Source of the DNA: an uncultured Bacteroidia bacterium
Lineage (GTDB): Bacteria > Bacteroidota > Bacteroidia > Bacteroidales > F082
Assembly (NCBI GenBank): GCA_902774365.1
Contig: CACYHX010000033.1
Coordinates: 1 to 47,032 of the forward strand
Length of the DNA stretch: 47,032 nucleotides
Direction of reading: 5' to 3'
Shown one piece after another: positions 32,659 through 42,353 of this stretch. Both the position numbers and the translations under genes were made by a program. Under the pieces are notes generated by a model. That model ran no database searches and was not told the origin of the DNA. It worked only from the letters and a program-made list of their open reading frames with translations. Within the stretch, counting starts at the first letter, position 1. Every line of letters begins with the position of its first letter.

Positions 32659-34176
32659 ATGTACACTGACGACAACCAATTCTACGTCGCCCATTGCGAC
32701 AACGGACCTATCTATATGATTGGCAAGATGGCTAACCGCCACGGCTTGATTGCCGGTGCCACGGGTACGGGTAAGACTGTCACCCTGCAGGTGCTGGCCG
32801 AATCGTTCAGCCAGGCGGGCGTGCCTTGCTTCATGGCCGACATGAAAGGCGACCTCTCAGGCATCAGCCAGGCGGGAAAGATGAGCGGCTTCATCGAGAA
32901 ACGCTGCCCTGAATTCGGCATCGAGAACCCGGATTTCCATGGCTGCCCGACGCGTTTCTTCGACGTGTTTGGTGAGCAAGGCCATCCGTTGAGGGCCACC
33001 ATCTCCGACATGGGACCTCAGCTCCTTGCCCGACTCCTCGACCTCAACGAGACCCAGACAGGTATCCTCAACATCGTCTTCAAGATTGCCGACGACCGCG
33101 GACTGCTCCTCATCGACATGAAAGACCTCCGCATGATGCTTGACTATGTGGCCAAAAACGCCAAGGAGTTTACGACCACCTATGGTACTGTGTCGTCGGT
33201 GAGCGTCGGCGCCATCCAACGTGCCTTGCTGGCTTTGGAGGCCGAAGGCGGAGAGATCTTCTTCGGCGAGCCTTCGTTTAACGTGTTCGACTTCCTGCAG
33301 ACCGAAGGTGGCAAGGGCGTGATGAATGTGTTGGCTGCCGACAAGCTGATGCTCAACCCGAAGCTCTACAGCACCTTCTTGCTATGGCTGCTGAGCGAAC
33401 TCTACACGCAGCTGCCCGAAGTCGGCGACCTGCCGCTGCCCAAGCTGATTTTCTTCTTCGATGAGGCCCACATGCTCTTTAAGGACACCTCGAAGGCTTT
33501 GGTCGACAAGATCGAGCAGGTCATCCGCTTGGTGCGTTCCAAGGGCGTGGGTGTGTATTTCGTCACCCAAAGTCCCGACGACATCCCGGATGCCATCGCC
33601 GGCCAGCTCGGCAACCGCATCCTTCACGGACTGCGTGCCTACACGCCCAAGGAACAGAAGGCCGTGAAGGCGGCCGCCCAGACCTTCCGTGCCAACCCAA
33701 GTTTCAACACCGAATCCGCCATCCTCGAACTCGGCACGGGTGAGGCTTTGGTCTCGCTGCTCGATGAGAAGGGGGCGCCTTGCATCGTGGAGCGCGCCAA
33801 GATCCTCTTCCCGCTGAGCCAGATCGGTGCCATCACCGACGATCAACGCAGCGACTTGATTCGCAGGTCACGCCTTTACGGTGTCTACGACAAGAGCTTC
33901 GACCGAGAGAGCGCCTACGAGATGCTCGTTGCGGAACAGAAACAAGAGGAAAAACGCCTTCAGAAAGAAGCCGAAGAGGAAGAGAAGCGCAAGGCCAAGG
34001 AAGCCAAGGAGAAAGAACGTGCAAGAAGCACCAGCTCGCGAAGCACGTCCACCCGAAAGAAGAAATCGGCGGGACAGAAAGCCCTCGAGAAGACCCTCAA
34101 CACGACGGCCACGACCATCGGCCGAGGGATTGGTAACAAGATAGTGAGGTCGATATTGGGGAGTATCTTCAAGTAA
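32659..34176 (+). CDS. HerA-like ATPase (DUF853 family)
   Basis: A 505-residue ATPase. Walker A is [18 protein letters not shown] at about 35-52, Walker [13 protein letters not shown] near 270, and a sensor-like [15 protein letters not shown]. The ending (from about 425) is a highly charged Lys/Glu/Arg coil followed by a Ser/Thr/Lys-rich tail. The family, called DUF853 or bacterial HerA-like, is thought to translocate or remodel DNA, but its role in bacteria is unsettled. A perfect terminator lies 3 bases after the stop. Confidence 0.85.
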   Translation: MYTDDNQFYVAHCDNGPIYMIGKMANRHGLIAGATGTGKTVTLQVLAESFSQAGVPCFMADMKGDLSGISQAGKMSGFIEKRCPEFGIENPDFHGCPTRFFDVFGEQGHPLRATISDMGPQLLARLLDLNETQTGILNIVFKIADDRGLLLIDMKDLRMMLDYVAKNAKEFTTTYGTVSSVSVGAIQRALLALEAEGGEIFFGEPSFNVFDFLQTEGGKGVMNVLAADKLMLNPKLYSTFLLWLLSELYTQLPEVGDLPLPKLIFFFDEAHMLFKDTSKALVDKIEQVIRLVRSKGVGVYFVTQSPDDIPDAIAGQLGNRILHGLRAYTPKEQKAVKAAAQTFRANPSFNTESAILELGTGEALVSLLDEKGAPCIVERAKILFPLSQIGAITDDQRSDLIRRSRLYGVYDKSFDRESAYEMLVAEQKQEEKRLQKEAEEEEKRKAKEAKEKERARSTSSRSTSTRKKKSAGQKALEKTLNTTATTIGRGIGNKIVRSILGSIFK

Positions 34177-34178
34177 AG

Positions 34179-34211
34179 CTGAAAAAGGGAGGCAGCGCCT
34201 CCCTTTTTCAG
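34179..34211. terminator. bidirectional terminator between the HerA-like gene and pcm
   Basis: Perfect 15-bp arms (34179-34193 and 34197-34211) enclose the loop AGC. The stem has A-run and T-run flanks, so it works for both converging genes. The pcm stop codon (34210-34208) lies inside the right arm. Confidence 0.9.
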
Positions 34212-34873
34212 TCATTCCCAATCTCTTTCAGCATCGGCACGAACTTGAAGTCGCCGAACTCCTCTTTTTTCAGTGAACCATCTTCTAATTTTGTGGCTTT
34301 CAGCATGGTCTGGCCTTCGCCTTCGGCGTTGTCCATGGGGATGACCATGATGCCGTTGGGCTTCATCTGCTGGACGAGCGCCTCAGGGATGCTCGGAGCC
34401 CCAGCGGTGATGATGATGCGGTCGAAGGGCTGGTAGGTGGGCAGGCCCTCAAAGCCGTCGCCCAAGAAAGGCTTCACACGGAAGGGGAGTTGTTCCAAGA
34501 TGTCTTTGGTCTTGAAATAGAGGTTGCGCTGCCGCTCGATGCTGAACACCTTGGCACCCATGGCCGCCAACACGCAGGCCTGATAGCCTGACCCGGTGCC
34601 GATTTCGAGCACTTTCATGCCTTTGTCGACTTGCAGAAGCTGGCTTTGGAACGCCACGGTGGAAGGCTGCGAGATGGTCTGTCCCGAGCCGATGGGGAAG
34701 GCCATGTCCTGATAGGCCAGTTCGACGAAAGAGGAATCGAGGAAAATATGACGTGGCACCTCGTTGATGGCCGACAAAACGGCCTCGTCGGTGATGCCTT
34801 TGGCGCGCAGCTGGTCAACGAGTTGCTTGCGCAGACCTTTGTGGCGGTAGTTGTCTTCTAAGTTGGTGTTCAT
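34208..34873 (-). CDS. pcm: protein-L-isoaspartate O-methyltransferase
   Basis: A 221-residue enzyme that methylates isoaspartate in damaged proteins to start their repair. SAM motif is VLEIGTGSGYQACVLAAMG, preceded by SGQTISQPSTVAF, the signature of the family, with post-motif RIIITAGAPSIPEALVQQM. ATG 34873 (MNTNLEDNYRHKGLRKQLV) is the natural start. The stop lies inside the terminator shared with the upstream convergent gene. A dispersed 24-bp repeat lies 13 bases before its start. Confidence 0.93.
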   Translation of the reverse strand: MNTNLEDNYRHKGLRKQLVDQLRAKGITDEAVLSAINEVPRHIFLDSSFVELAYQDMAFPIGSGQTISQPSTVAFQSQLLQVDKGMKVLEIGTGSGYQACVLAAMGAKVFSIERQRNLYFKTKDILEQLPFRVKPFLGDGFEGLPTYQPFDRIIITAGAPSIPEALVQQMKPNGIMVIPMDNAEGEGQTMLKATKLEDGSLKKEEFGDFKFVPMLKEIGND

Positions 34874-34886
34874 ATCGGGTAAATCG

Positions 34887-34910
34887 GCCCTTCGACAGGC
34901 TCAGGGACCT
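34887..34910. repeat. dispersed repeat with CTTCGACAGGCTCAG core
   Basis: The core CTTCGACAGGCTCAG lies at 34890-34904 with flanking GGCC and GGACC. The same core recurs at 44268-44282, and a reverse-complement copy with one change at 44230-44244. The full 24 bases match the reverse complement of 44225-44248 at 23 positions. It lies in the divergent pcm/oxidoreductase gap. Confidence 0.85.
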
Positions 34911-34962
34911 GGGTTTTCTGTTTTGCGGTGCGAAATTACGCCAAACCGAACGATAAAAAAAC

Positions 34963-34970
34963 TATTTTTG
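34963..34970 (+). promoter_or_regulatory. candidate -7 box for the oxidoreductase gene
   Basis: TATTTTTG matches TAnnTTTG, 16 bases before ATG 34987. No -33 TTTG is present at the usual distance. Confidence 0.5.
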
Positions 34971-34986
34971 CGGAAATTTTTTCTCT

Positions 34987-35973
34987 ATGCTGAAAATCGG
35001 TGTTTTAGGTGCAGGGCATCTGGGCAAAATCCATATCAACTGCATCAAACAGATAGAACAATATGAGCTGGTGGGATTCTACGACCCCGCCGACGAGACG
35101 GCCCGACTGGTGGAAACCGAGATGGACGTGAAGCGTTTTGAGTCCATCGACGCCCTGATTGATTCGGTGGACGTGGTCGACATCGTCACGCCTACCATCC
35201 GTCACTTCGAATGTGCCTCCAAGGCCTTGCAGAAACGTAAGCATGTCTTCATCGAGAAGCCCATCGTGGCCACGCCCGACGAAGCGAACGCCCTCAAGAA
35301 ACTCGCCGACGAGGCAGGCGTGAAGGTGCAGGTGGGCCATGTGGAGCGCTTCAACCCGGCCTTTATCGCGGCGGAGCCTTTCATCGGCGAGCCTTTATTC
35401 ATCGAGGCGCATCGCCTGGCCATGTTCAACCCGCGTGGCACCGACGTCCCCGTGGTCCTCGACCTCATGGTGCACGACCTCGACATCCTGCTCACCATCG
35501 TCAAGTCTCCCGTCAGCCACATCAGCGCGAGCGGCGTCGGCATCGTCAGTCCCACGCCCGACATCACCAATGTGCGCATCGAGTTCGAGAACGGTGCCGT
35601 GGCCAACCTCACGGCGTCGCGTCTGTCGCTGAAGAACATGCGCAAGACCCGCATCTTCCAGAAAGGCGCCTACATCACCGTCGACTTCTTGGACAAAGTG
35701 GCCGAAATCATCCGCATCAACGACGAGGTGGACGAGACCAACCCTTTGTCGGCGACCATCACCCTTGGCGACGGCTCCGAGAAGCAGATCACCTTCGAAC
35801 GCCCTGAGATTCATCCTATTAACGCCATCAAGACGGAGCTGGAGAGCTTCTACGGCGCCATCGTTCACAATACTACGCCCGCTGTCACCATCGACGACGG
35901 CATCAATGTGCTGAAGCTGGCTTACCGCATCCTCGACGCGGTGGCTGAGTCGGCTGCCAAAGTGAAGAAATAA
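34987..35973 (+). CDS. Gfo/Idh/MocA family oxidoreductase
   Basis: A 328-residue NAD(P)-dependent dehydrogenase. The Rossmann motif is VLGAGHLGKIHINCI, the catalytic-type lysine lies in EKPIVATPDEA (K in EKP), and LMVHDLDILL is the conserved H-D region. The family oxidises or epimerises sugars and inositols; the substrate is not given by the sequence. Being close to the glycosylphosphotransferase genes, a role in nucleotide-sugar or envelope-sugar metabolism is possible. No signal peptide, so cytoplasmic. Confidence 0.85.
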   Translation: MLKIGVLGAGHLGKIHINCIKQIEQYELVGFYDPADETARLVETEMDVKRFESIDALIDSVDVVDIVTPTIRHFECASKALQKRKHVFIEKPIVATPDEANALKKLADEAGVKVQVGHVERFNPAFIAAEPFIGEPLFIEAHRLAMFNPRGTDVPVVLDLMVHDLDILLTIVKSPVSHISASGVGIVSPTPDITNVRIEFENGAVANLTASRLSLKNMRKTRIFQKGAYITVDFLDKVAEIIRINDEVDETNPLSATITLGDGSEKQITFERPEIHPINAIKTELESFYGAIVHNTTPAVTIDDGINVLKLAYRILDAVAESAAKVKK

Positions 35974-36032
35974 TCCGTCGTTTTTATACAATATAAAACC
36001 ATCACTATCGTTTTGATTTAAAAGCTATCGTT

Positions 36033-36992
36033 ATGTCAAGGAAATCTGCCCTTTTTGCTTTTTTGGCGCTTGCCGTTTTTGCCGTAGCCTTCTCCTCGTG
36101 CAGAAAGTTTGAAGGCTCTCAGACCGTCCCGGCATACATTCATATCGACACCATCACGGTGAACTGTGATTATTTCGTCTATGGCGCCAACACCTCCAAG
36201 ATCACGGATGCCTGGGTGTATGTCGACGACGACGCCATCGGTTGCTTCGAGCTGCCGGCCACGTTTCCCATCCTGAAGAAAGGCCCACGCAAGGTTGCCA
36301 TTTATGGCGGCATCAAAAGCAATGGCATCGCCGCTGTTCGTGCGCCTTATCCTTTCTATAAGCCACAGGTTTATGAGGGATTGAACCTCGTTGAGGACAG
36401 CATCGTCAACCTGAATCCCGTGTTGACTTATTATCCTATCGGCGAGGGCGTCGAGAAAGGCTGGATGGAAGACTTTGAGACGGCCAATACGCTGGTGCCC
36501 ATTTCAGGTGACACTTCCGTCGTTAACCTCGTTCGTATCAACGGCAGCGAGGCTTGGCATTCCCCCAATTCATTCTATTCCGGCAAGGTTGTGTTGCCTC
36601 CCGATTCACTCGACTTCGCCGTTGCTACGCCTGCGGAGGGCTTTACTTTCCATTCCAACTACCTGAACTATTGCATGTTGGAGATGGACTACAATTGCAA
36701 CGATGCTTTCTTTGTCGGTGTGATGTATTACGAGAACTATCAGTTGCAACGACATCCTTTGTTGCAGATTCAGCCTACCGATACGGTGAACGCCGTCCCG
36801 CAACGCTGGAACAAGATTTACGTCAATATCGGCCCTTTTATGAACGAACATGTGGACGCCTCCTATTTCAGGATTTATTTCACGTCCGACCTGACGGTAA
36901 GCCCCGTCTATGGCCAACCTGACTACGTTCATGCCGACAGGCAGAGATATTTTTATTACGATAATCTGAAACTATTCTATCGTCCGAGATGA
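36033..36992 (+). CDS. predicted lipoprotein of unknown function
   Basis: A 319-residue exported lipoprotein: signal MSRKSALFAFLALAVFAVAFSSC with the lipid-bearing Cys at 23. The rest is beta-rich with many aromatic residues and repeated IGPF/YYENYQ-type strands, and has no enzyme motif I recognise. It may be a surface or periplasmic binding protein. Its stop overlaps the start of the glycosylphosphotransferase by 4 bases, so translation is coupled and the two may act on the same polysaccharide. Confidence 0.6.
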   Translation: MSRKSALFAFLALAVFAVAFSSCRKFEGSQTVPAYIHIDTITVNCDYFVYGANTSKITDAWVYVDDDAIGCFELPATFPILKKGPRKVAIYGGIKSNGIAAVRAPYPFYKPQVYEGLNLVEDSIVNLNPVLTYYPIGEGVEKGWMEDFETANTLVPISGDTSVVNLVRINGSEAWHSPNSFYSGKVVLPPDSLDFAVATPAEGFTFHSNYLNYCMLEMDYNCNDAFFVGVMYYENYQLQRHPLLQIQPTDTVNAVPQRWNKIYVNIGPFMNEHVDASYFRIYFTSDLTVSPVYGQPDYVHADRQRYFYYDNLKLFYRPR

Positions 36993-38413
36993 ACAAGAAA
37001 AGACTGTCCTGTATCTATTTCTTCGCCGATTGGATTGCCTCCATTTTGGCGTGGACGCTGTTCTATTTCTTCCGTAAGGCCCACGAAGACCTTTACATTA
37101 ACTATTGGGACCGCATCACGAATTCGTTCACTACACCAAGCTTCTGGCTCGGCGTCGTCATCATCCCAATCTGTTGGCTTATCCTTCACGCTGTCACAGG
37201 AGCCTATGAGAAGGTATATTTCAAGTCGCGCCTAAGGGAACTCGGACAGACTTTCTTCATCACCCTTTTGGGTGTCGTTGTGCTGTTTTTCGTGGTCATC
37301 CTTGACGACGAGGTGGTAAGTTACAAGTCTTATTACCAGTCGTTTATAGCATTGTTTTTGTTCCAATTCCTGATGACGTACATCCCACGACTCATCATCA
37401 CTACTTCGGTGATTTCAAGAATCAGGAAAAAGAAAATCGGATTTAACACGCTCATTGTGGGCAGCAACGACAACGCCTGCGCCATCTATAAGGAGATCGA
37501 GGACGAGGTGAAGCCTTCGGGACGCTGCGTCATCGGCTTCTTGAATGTGTACGACAAGAAAGAATACAAACTCGGCGAGTTCCTGCCGCATCTCGGCTCT
37601 TATCACGACATTGAGAAAATCGTTAAGGAGAAAAATGTGGAAGAAGTCATCATCGCCATCGAGCGTTCGGAAGTGGAGACGATGAATGTGCTGCTCACTG
37701 TGGTCGATACGACGGATGCCACCGTGAAGATTATCCCTGCCATGCAAGACCTAGTGTTTGGCACCGTCAAGCAGTCCGCCATCTGGCAGGCCCCGCTGGT
37801 ACAGGTCACGCCTGAGCTGATGCCCATTTGGCAGAGGGTGGTGAAACGCCTCTTCGACATTGTGGCCTCTACCTTGGCACTCATCGTGTTGTCGCCTGTG
37901 TTTTTGGCCTGCGCCATCATCGTGAAGGCGACCTCGAAAGGCCCCGTTTTCTATGTGCAGGAGCGAATCGGCAAAGGTGGCAAGCCTTTCAATATGGCCA
38001 AGTTCCGCAGCATGAGGGTGGACGCTGAGTCGAGTGGCACACCGATGTTGTCGAGCGACGACGACCCACGCATCACCAAGTTCGGCAAGTTCATGCGTAA
38101 GGTGCGCTTGGACGAGATCCCGCAGTTTTGGACCGTGTTGAAAGGCGACATGTCGCTGGTGGGCTATCGCCCTGAGCGACAGTATTTCATCGATAAGATT
38201 ATGGAGAAGGCACCCTATTACCGTCTGCTGCTCAAGGTGAAACCAGGCATCACCAGTTGGGGCGAGGTGAAGTATGGCTATGCCGAGAATGTCGAGGAAA
38301 TGATCGAACGCCTGAAATACGACGTGCTCTACATTGAGAATGTGAGCCTTGCCTTGGATATCAAGATTTTGATTTACACGGTGTTAATCGTTATCCAAGG
38401 TAGGGGTAAGTGA
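36989..38413 (+). CDS. polyprenyl glycosylphosphotransferase (WcaJ/WbaP-type)
   Basis: A 474-residue inner-membrane enzyme. Four helices at about 10-30, 50-70, 85-105 and 115-135, a central Rossmann-like domain, another helix at 290-312, then the catalytic sugar-phosphotransferase domain ([67 protein letters not shown]). It transfers a hexose-1-phosphate to undecaprenyl phosphate, starting a capsule or exopolysaccharide repeat unit. Its 3' end overlaps the convergent tdk by 30 bases. Confidence 0.9.
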   Translation: MNKKRLSCIYFFADWIASILAWTLFYFFRKAHEDLYINYWDRITNSFTTPSFWLGVVIIPICWLILHAVTGAYEKVYFKSRLRELGQTFFITLLGVVVLFFVVILDDEVVSYKSYYQSFIALFLFQFLMTYIPRLIITTSVISRIRKKKIGFNTLIVGSNDNACAIYKEIEDEVKPSGRCVIGFLNVYDKKEYKLGEFLPHLGSYHDIEKIVKEKNVEEVIIAIERSEVETMNVLLTVVDTTDATVKIIPAMQDLVFGTVKQSAIWQAPLVQVTPELMPIWQRVVKRLFDIVASTLALIVLSPVFLACAIIVKATSKGPVFYVQERIGKGGKPFNMAKFRSMRVDAESSGTPMLSSDDDPRITKFGKFMRKVRLDEIPQFWTVLKGDMSLVGYRPERQYFIDKIMEKAPYYRLLLKVKPGITSWGEVKYGYAENVEEMIERLKYDVLYIENVSLALDIKILIYTVLIVIQGRGK

Positions 38414-38992
38414 TTCCCTTTCCTTTTGTGCCTTCAGATAGCAGTCGCGGCACAGAGGCTCATAACTTTCCGTTTCACCTAATACCACCAACTTGTCACC
38501 TGCGATGGTGCGGTGTGAGAATTGTGCCTGGCTGCCGCAGCGCACGCAAATGGCGTGCACCTTGGTCACGTCTTCGGCCATGGCCATTAGCGTGGGCATG
38601 GGACCGAAGGGCTTGCCCATGAAGTCCATGTCAAGACCTGCGATGATGACGCGCACGCCTTGGTTGGCCAGTTGCTGGCAGACGTTAGGCAACTCATCGT
38701 CAAGGAATTGTGCCTCGTCGATGCCGATGACGTCCACGTCGGTGGCATAGAAAAGAATCTCATTGGCACTCTCCACCGGTATCGAGTGTAAGGCGGTGGC
38801 GTTGTGCGAAACCACATCTTCCTCGCTATAGCGTGTGTCGACACCCGGCTTGAAGATTTCCACTTTCAGTTTAGCGATTTTCGCGCGCTTCAAACGACGG
38901 ATCAACTCCTCCGTCTTGCCCGAAAACATGGAACCACAAATCACCTCAATCCACCCTTGTGATCTATTATGAGAATCTTTTTCTATGAACAT
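38384..38992 (-). CDS. tdk: thymidine kinase
   Basis: A 202-residue type II thymidine kinase for salvage of thymidine. P-loop [20 protein letters not shown] as the Mg site, and the zinc ribbon CVRCG with CRDC near the end. The C-terminal 10 codons lie inside the end of the convergent glycosylphosphotransferase gene. ATG 38992 ([18 protein letters not shown]) is the only reasonable start. Confidence 0.93.
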   Translation of the reverse strand: MFIEKDSHNRSQGWIEVICGSMFSGKTEELIRRLKRAKIAKLKVEIFKPGVDTRYSEEDVVSHNATALHSIPVESANEILFYATDVDVIGIDEAQFLDDELPNVCQQLANQGVRVIIAGLDMDFMGKPFGPMPTLMAMAEDVTKVHAICVRCGSQAQFSHRTIAGDKLVVLGETESYEPLCRDCYLKAQKERESLTPTLDND

Positions 38993-39072
38993 GCTGATTG
39001 TGTTGGGAATATTTGTAATTTAGCACCTCCAAAACCTTGGAGTGAAAAAGCAAAAATAAAGATAAATCCTAT

Positions 39073-40236
39073 ATGAACGAAAAATTCGAGAACCAAAAAG
39101 AAACGCTGCTTTCTATCAAACACGAAATCAGTCTGTTATACCAACAAATTAATTATCTTCTGAGAAACGAAAAAGCCCTCGGGCTTCTCGATTTGGATGT
39201 GCTGATGAACCGCACGCATACCATTTATGACCTGCTTTGCTCGGTCAACTTGGGTGAGGAACTCAACGAAGAAGACCTGCCTATCGATGCCGAAGCCCTG
39301 TCGGGACTCTTTGGCGGCATGGTGACAGAAGGTGTAGACAAAGATGAGGATGAGGCTCCCCTTGAGGAAGAAACATCATCTGAACCTGAGTCGGTGATTG
39401 AACCTGAGCCAGTCCAAGAGCCCGAACCAGATCCTGTTTTTGAACCCGCTCCTGAACCTGTTATTGAGCCCGAACCTGAGCCAGTGGCCCAACCCCAACC
39501 AGAGGTCGAACCCGTTGCGGAACAACCGATAGCAGTAGAACAGCCTGTAGCAGAGGAACTTCCAGCAGTGGAAGAACAACCTTCCGACCCCGTGGCGGAA
39601 ACACCTGACGAGACGACCGAAAGCTCCCCCTTGGGCGATGAATTTGGCTTCTTCTTCCGCTTCGAGGACATCCCTGAAAAAGTAGCCGAGCCTAAAGAAG
39701 AGCAGCCTATTGTGGAACCCAGTGGCAAGGTGGTGCATGTGATGGAGATGATTCCCGAGGAGGATATCCCTGAGCGTGACCGTGTGCACGGCGACGAGTT
39801 GGTGACCGACAATCCGCTGGTGATGCCACGCATGGATGAAGAACGTCAGGCTGAGCGGGAAGAAATCGGACGCCAGTCGTCGGAAGGCGTCTCCAGCGTT
39901 TTCGACGACGACGATGCGGGCTTCGAGCTTTCGACGGGCGAGACCTTGGCTGAGAAGATGATGGGCGACGACAATACGTTGGCGGCCAAGCTACAGCAGG
40001 CACCTGTTCGCGACTTGAAGTCGGCCATTGGAATCAACGATAAGTTTTTGTTTGTCAATGAGTTGTTCGGTGGTAGCATGGAGAAATACAACAAGTCCAT
40101 CGACAACCTCAACGACCTGAAGACGCTGAATGGCGCGATGATTTACCTGAACGAGTTGAAGATAGAGCTGCAATGGAACAGCAGCAACGAAGCCTATCAA
40201 AAGCTAAAGGATTTGGTGTCGCACAAGTTTGAATAA
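39073..40236 (+). CDS. acidic protein with Pro/Glu-rich linker, function unknown
   Basis: A 387-residue protein in three parts. Residues 1-65 are helical (EISLLYQQINYLLRNEKALG). Residues about 95-185 are a low-complexity Glu/Pro/Val linker with repeated EPEP units. The C-terminal about 75 residues (DLKSAIGINDKFLFVNELFG, then MIYLNELKIELQW) form a compact domain seen in many Bacteroidota hypothetical proteins. There is no signal peptide or helix for membrane insertion. It is 3 bases upstream of rsmI, a likely operon. Confidence 0.7.
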   Translation: MNEKFENQKETLLSIKHEISLLYQQINYLLRNEKALGLLDLDVLMNRTHTIYDLLCSVNLGEELNEEDLPIDAEALSGLFGGMVTEGVDKDEDEAPLEEETSSEPESVIEPEPVQEPEPDPVFEPAPEPVIEPEPEPVAQPQPEVEPVAEQPIAVEQPVAEELPAVEEQPSDPVAETPDETTESSPLGDEFGFFFRFEDIPEKVAEPKEEQPIVEPSGKVVHVMEMIPEEDIPERDRVHGDELVTDNPLVMPRMDEERQAEREEIGRQSSEGVSSVFDDDDAGFELSTGETLAEKMMGDDNTLAAKLQQAPVRDLKSAIGINDKFLFVNELFGGSMEKYNKSIDNLNDLKTLNGAMIYLNELKIELQWNSSNEAYQKLKDLVSHKFE

Positions 40237-40239
40237 GCC

Positions 40240-40950
40240 ATGCCGAAGCTCTATCTCGTTCCCACGCCCATCGGCAACATGGAGGACATTACCCTTCGTG
40301 CCATCCGAGTCTTAAAAGAGGTGGATGGTATCCTTGCCGAGGACACCCGTACCTCGGGCAACCTGCTGCGTCATCTCGACATCAGCAAGCCGATGACAGC
40401 CTTCCACATCCGCAACGAGCATCAGGTGGTGGAACGCATGGCCGACCGCATCGAGGCAGGGGAGACCCTGGCCTTGGTCACCGACGCTGGCACGCCCGCC
40501 ATCTCCGACCCAGGCTTCCTCCTGGTGCGTGAATGCGTGAAACGTGGCATTGAGGTGGAGTGTCTGCCTGGACCTACGGCGTTTGTGCCCGCTTTGGTCA
40601 ACTCGGGTCTTCCTGCCGAGAAGTTCATCTTCGAAGGCTTCCTGCCCCACAAGAAAGGCCGTCAGACCAAGCTCCAGGCCGTGGCTGAATATCCTTATAC
40701 CACCATCCTCTACGAGTCGCCGTTCCGTCTGCTGAAGACCTTGCAGCAGCTGGCCGAGGTCTGCGGACCTGAAAGAAAGGTCTGCGTCTCGCGTGAGCTG
40801 ACCAAGATACACGAGGAAAACGCCCGCGGCACCTTGGCCGAGGTGATAGAACATTTCTCCAAGAAGGAAATCAAAGGCGAAATCGTTATCGTCCTGGAAG
40901 GTAAAGACGGTGCGTGCACCGTCTCACAAGACGACGATTCCGACGAATAA
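40240..40950 (+). CDS. rsmI: 16S rRNA (cytidine-1402-2'-O)-methyltransferase
   Basis: A 236-residue SAM-dependent enzyme that methylates the 2'-O of C1402 in 16S rRNA. It has the tetrapyrrole-methylase-like signatures PTPIGNMEDITLRAIRVL, EDTRTSGNLL, VTDAGTPAISDPGFLLVREC and GPTAFVPALVNSGLP. ATG 40240 follows the acidic protein gene after 3 bases. A strong hairpin terminator starts 5 bases after the stop. Confidence 0.94.
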   Translation: MPKLYLVPTPIGNMEDITLRAIRVLKEVDGILAEDTRTSGNLLRHLDISKPMTAFHIRNEHQVVERMADRIEAGETLALVTDAGTPAISDPGFLLVRECVKRGIEVECLPGPTAFVPALVNSGLPAEKFIFEGFLPHKKGRQTKLQAVAEYPYTTILYESPFRLLKTLQQLAEVCGPERKVCVSRELTKIHEENARGTLAEVIEHFSKKEIKGEIVIVLEGKDGACTVSQDDDSDE

Positions 40951-40954
40951 AAAT

Positions 40955-40984
40955 TGTAGAGACGCGCCTTGGCGCGTCTCTACA
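40955..40984. terminator. bidirectional terminator hairpin
   Basis: TGTAGAGACGCGCC (40955-40968), loop TT, GGCGCGTCTCTACA (40971-40984): 14 perfect pairs. It lies between converging rsmI and the beta-barrel gene. Hairpins with this GTAGAGACGCG sequence are, from memory, widely scattered in bacterial genomes. Confidence 0.8.
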
Positions 40985-41011
40985 CATTATATCCCATATT
41001 GTTTTTGCGAA

Positions 41012-41680
41012 TCAGAACGCGAACGACAGCCTCGTGTAGTAATCCACGATGATGTCTTTTCGTCCGCCGTTGAGGCCTATGCTCCTGTCGAAAACGTCGA
41101 TGACAGAGACGCCGCAGCTGAGGTAGACTTTGTAAATCTTGAGGCCTACGCCACCGCCCGTGTACAAGCCCGTCGCGATGTATTGGTGTTGGCCGTTGGG
41201 GTCGAGGCAGGTCACGTGGCCGGCGGGAATCGAGAAGCCGACACGCCCTTCGACAAAGGGACTGACGGGGACATAGGGAACGGTGAATTTCAGGCTGGCA
41301 TAGACGGGCACTGCGTGGATGTAGGTCTCCTGCATATTATCGAACAGGCGGCAGTGTTGGCCGTAGCTCGAATAAAACTCGGCGCCTAATCCGATGCTGG
41401 TGGCCATTCCGAGTTGGTATTCTGCCATGCCGCCCACGCTGAAGTGGTATGGTATATCATGCCTGAAGATGGCACCCCAATCCCACATGCCTAAGTCGCC
41501 GATAACATGAAACCGGAACTCCCCCCTTGGGGTGTAGACGCAGGGTACGTTTCGTGGCTCAGGCCTCACGATGGTCCGCCTATGAGGCTGGCGATAGCGG
41601 GGATGCGGGGGACGCATTTGTGCCTCGGCCGTCATCGACAGCACAAAGAAAAGGCTTAGGGCGAGCATGAGTTTTTTCAT
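41012..41680 (-). CDS. outer-membrane beta-barrel protein
   Basis: A 222-residue exported protein. Signal peptide MKKLMLALSLFFVLSMTAEAQ (start ATG 41680; a longer frame begins at 41728). A short basic Pro/His/Arg-rich part follows, then alternating beta strands with Gly turns and the terminal aromatic residue of barrels (TRLSFAF). It probably forms an eight-strand barrel of the OmpA/porin-like size. It follows the FMN-binding lipoprotein by 55 bases on the same strand, likely one transcript. Function unknown. Confidence 0.7.
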   Translation of the reverse strand: MKKLMLALSLFFVLSMTAEAQMRPPHPRYRQPHRRTIVRPEPRNVPCVYTPRGEFRFHVIGDLGMWDWGAIFRHDIPYHFSVGGMAEYQLGMATSIGLGAEFYSSYGQHCRLFDNMQETYIHAVPVYASLKFTVPYVPVSPFVEGRVGFSIPAGHVTCLDPNGQHQYIATGLYTGGGVGLKIYKVYLSCGVSVIDVFDRSIGLNGGRKDIIVDYYTRLSFAF

Positions 41681-41735
41681 AGTCGATATCTTTTGATGCA
41701 GGCCTATGAAATACAAAAACCGTACCAATTGAGAT

Positions 41736-42236
41736 TTACTTCTTCAGTTGCCTCTGGTAAGCTTCAAGTCGGGCTTTGAGGCTCTTCTTCACGCCGTTGG
41801 AGGTGTAGGTGGCACCGCTGATGGCGTCCACATCCTTGCCCAAGGCTTCGTCGACGGTGAGGCCGTTCCATGCTTCATAAAGACCGCCTTCCACCACGCG
41901 CTGCGCGAAACGCGGTGTCTCCTCGTTGTCCAATAAGGCCACGGTCTTGATACGGCCTTCGGCATCCAAGGCTATTATTAAAGGTGTGGGGCCGTTGAAG
42001 CCTTTCACTCCGTCGGAGTAGGGAGAGGAGAACAACAAGGTGCCTACCTTGTCGCCTTTGGCGTTTTGGATTTCATAAAAAGCCGTGTCGACGGTTTGGA
42101 CTTTGGCGGCATCGGCAAAATAAGGTGTGGCTTCTTCAACGGGAAGGGCCGGCCATTTGACTTTGGAGCCGCAGCTGCACATGCCTAGCAACCCGAAGGC
42201 CAACATGGCATAGATAATGGTTTTGTAGGTTTTCAT
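41736..42236 (-). CDS. FMN-binding domain lipoprotein
   Basis: A 166-residue lipoprotein: signal MKTYKTIIYAMLAFGLLGMCSC with the lipid-bearing Cys near 20-22. The rest is an FMN-binding domain like that of RnfG and NosR, with DAISGATYTSNGV, in which the last Thr/Ser would carry covalently bound FMN. ATG 42236 is chosen over 42287 because the leading bases of the longer frame lie over the promoter. The role could be electron transfer across the envelope. Confidence 0.8.
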   Translation of the reverse strand: MKTYKTIIYAMLAFGLLGMCSCGSKVKWPALPVEEATPYFADAAKVQTVDTAFYEIQNAKGDKVGTLLFSSPYSDGVKGFNGPTPLIIALDAEGRIKTVALLDNEETPRFAQRVVEGGLYEAWNGLTVDEALGKDVDAISGATYTSNGVKKSLKARLEAYQRQLKK

Positions 42237-42260
42237 CTGCTTCGGTTTTGAAATTTTGTG

Positions 42261-42268
42261 CAAAAATA
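42261..42268 (-). promoter_or_regulatory. -7 box for the FMN-binding lipoprotein gene
   Basis: The minus strand reads TATTTTTG; TTG lies 21 bases upstream, close to the usual spacing. It is 25 bases before ATG 42236. Confidence 0.6.
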
Positions 42269-42324
42269 GCGAAAAAACCATCAACATTTCAACAATACAA
42301 CATCCAACAATTCAACAAAACCCT

Positions 42325-42332
42325 TATCTTTG
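42325..42332 (+). promoter_or_regulatory. candidate -7 box for udk
   Basis: TATCTTTG matches TAnnTTTG, 21 bases before ATG 42354. The upstream A/C-rich sequence has no clear -33 box. Confidence 0.55.
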
Positions 42333-42353
42333 TGACCTCAAAACTTCAAGATT

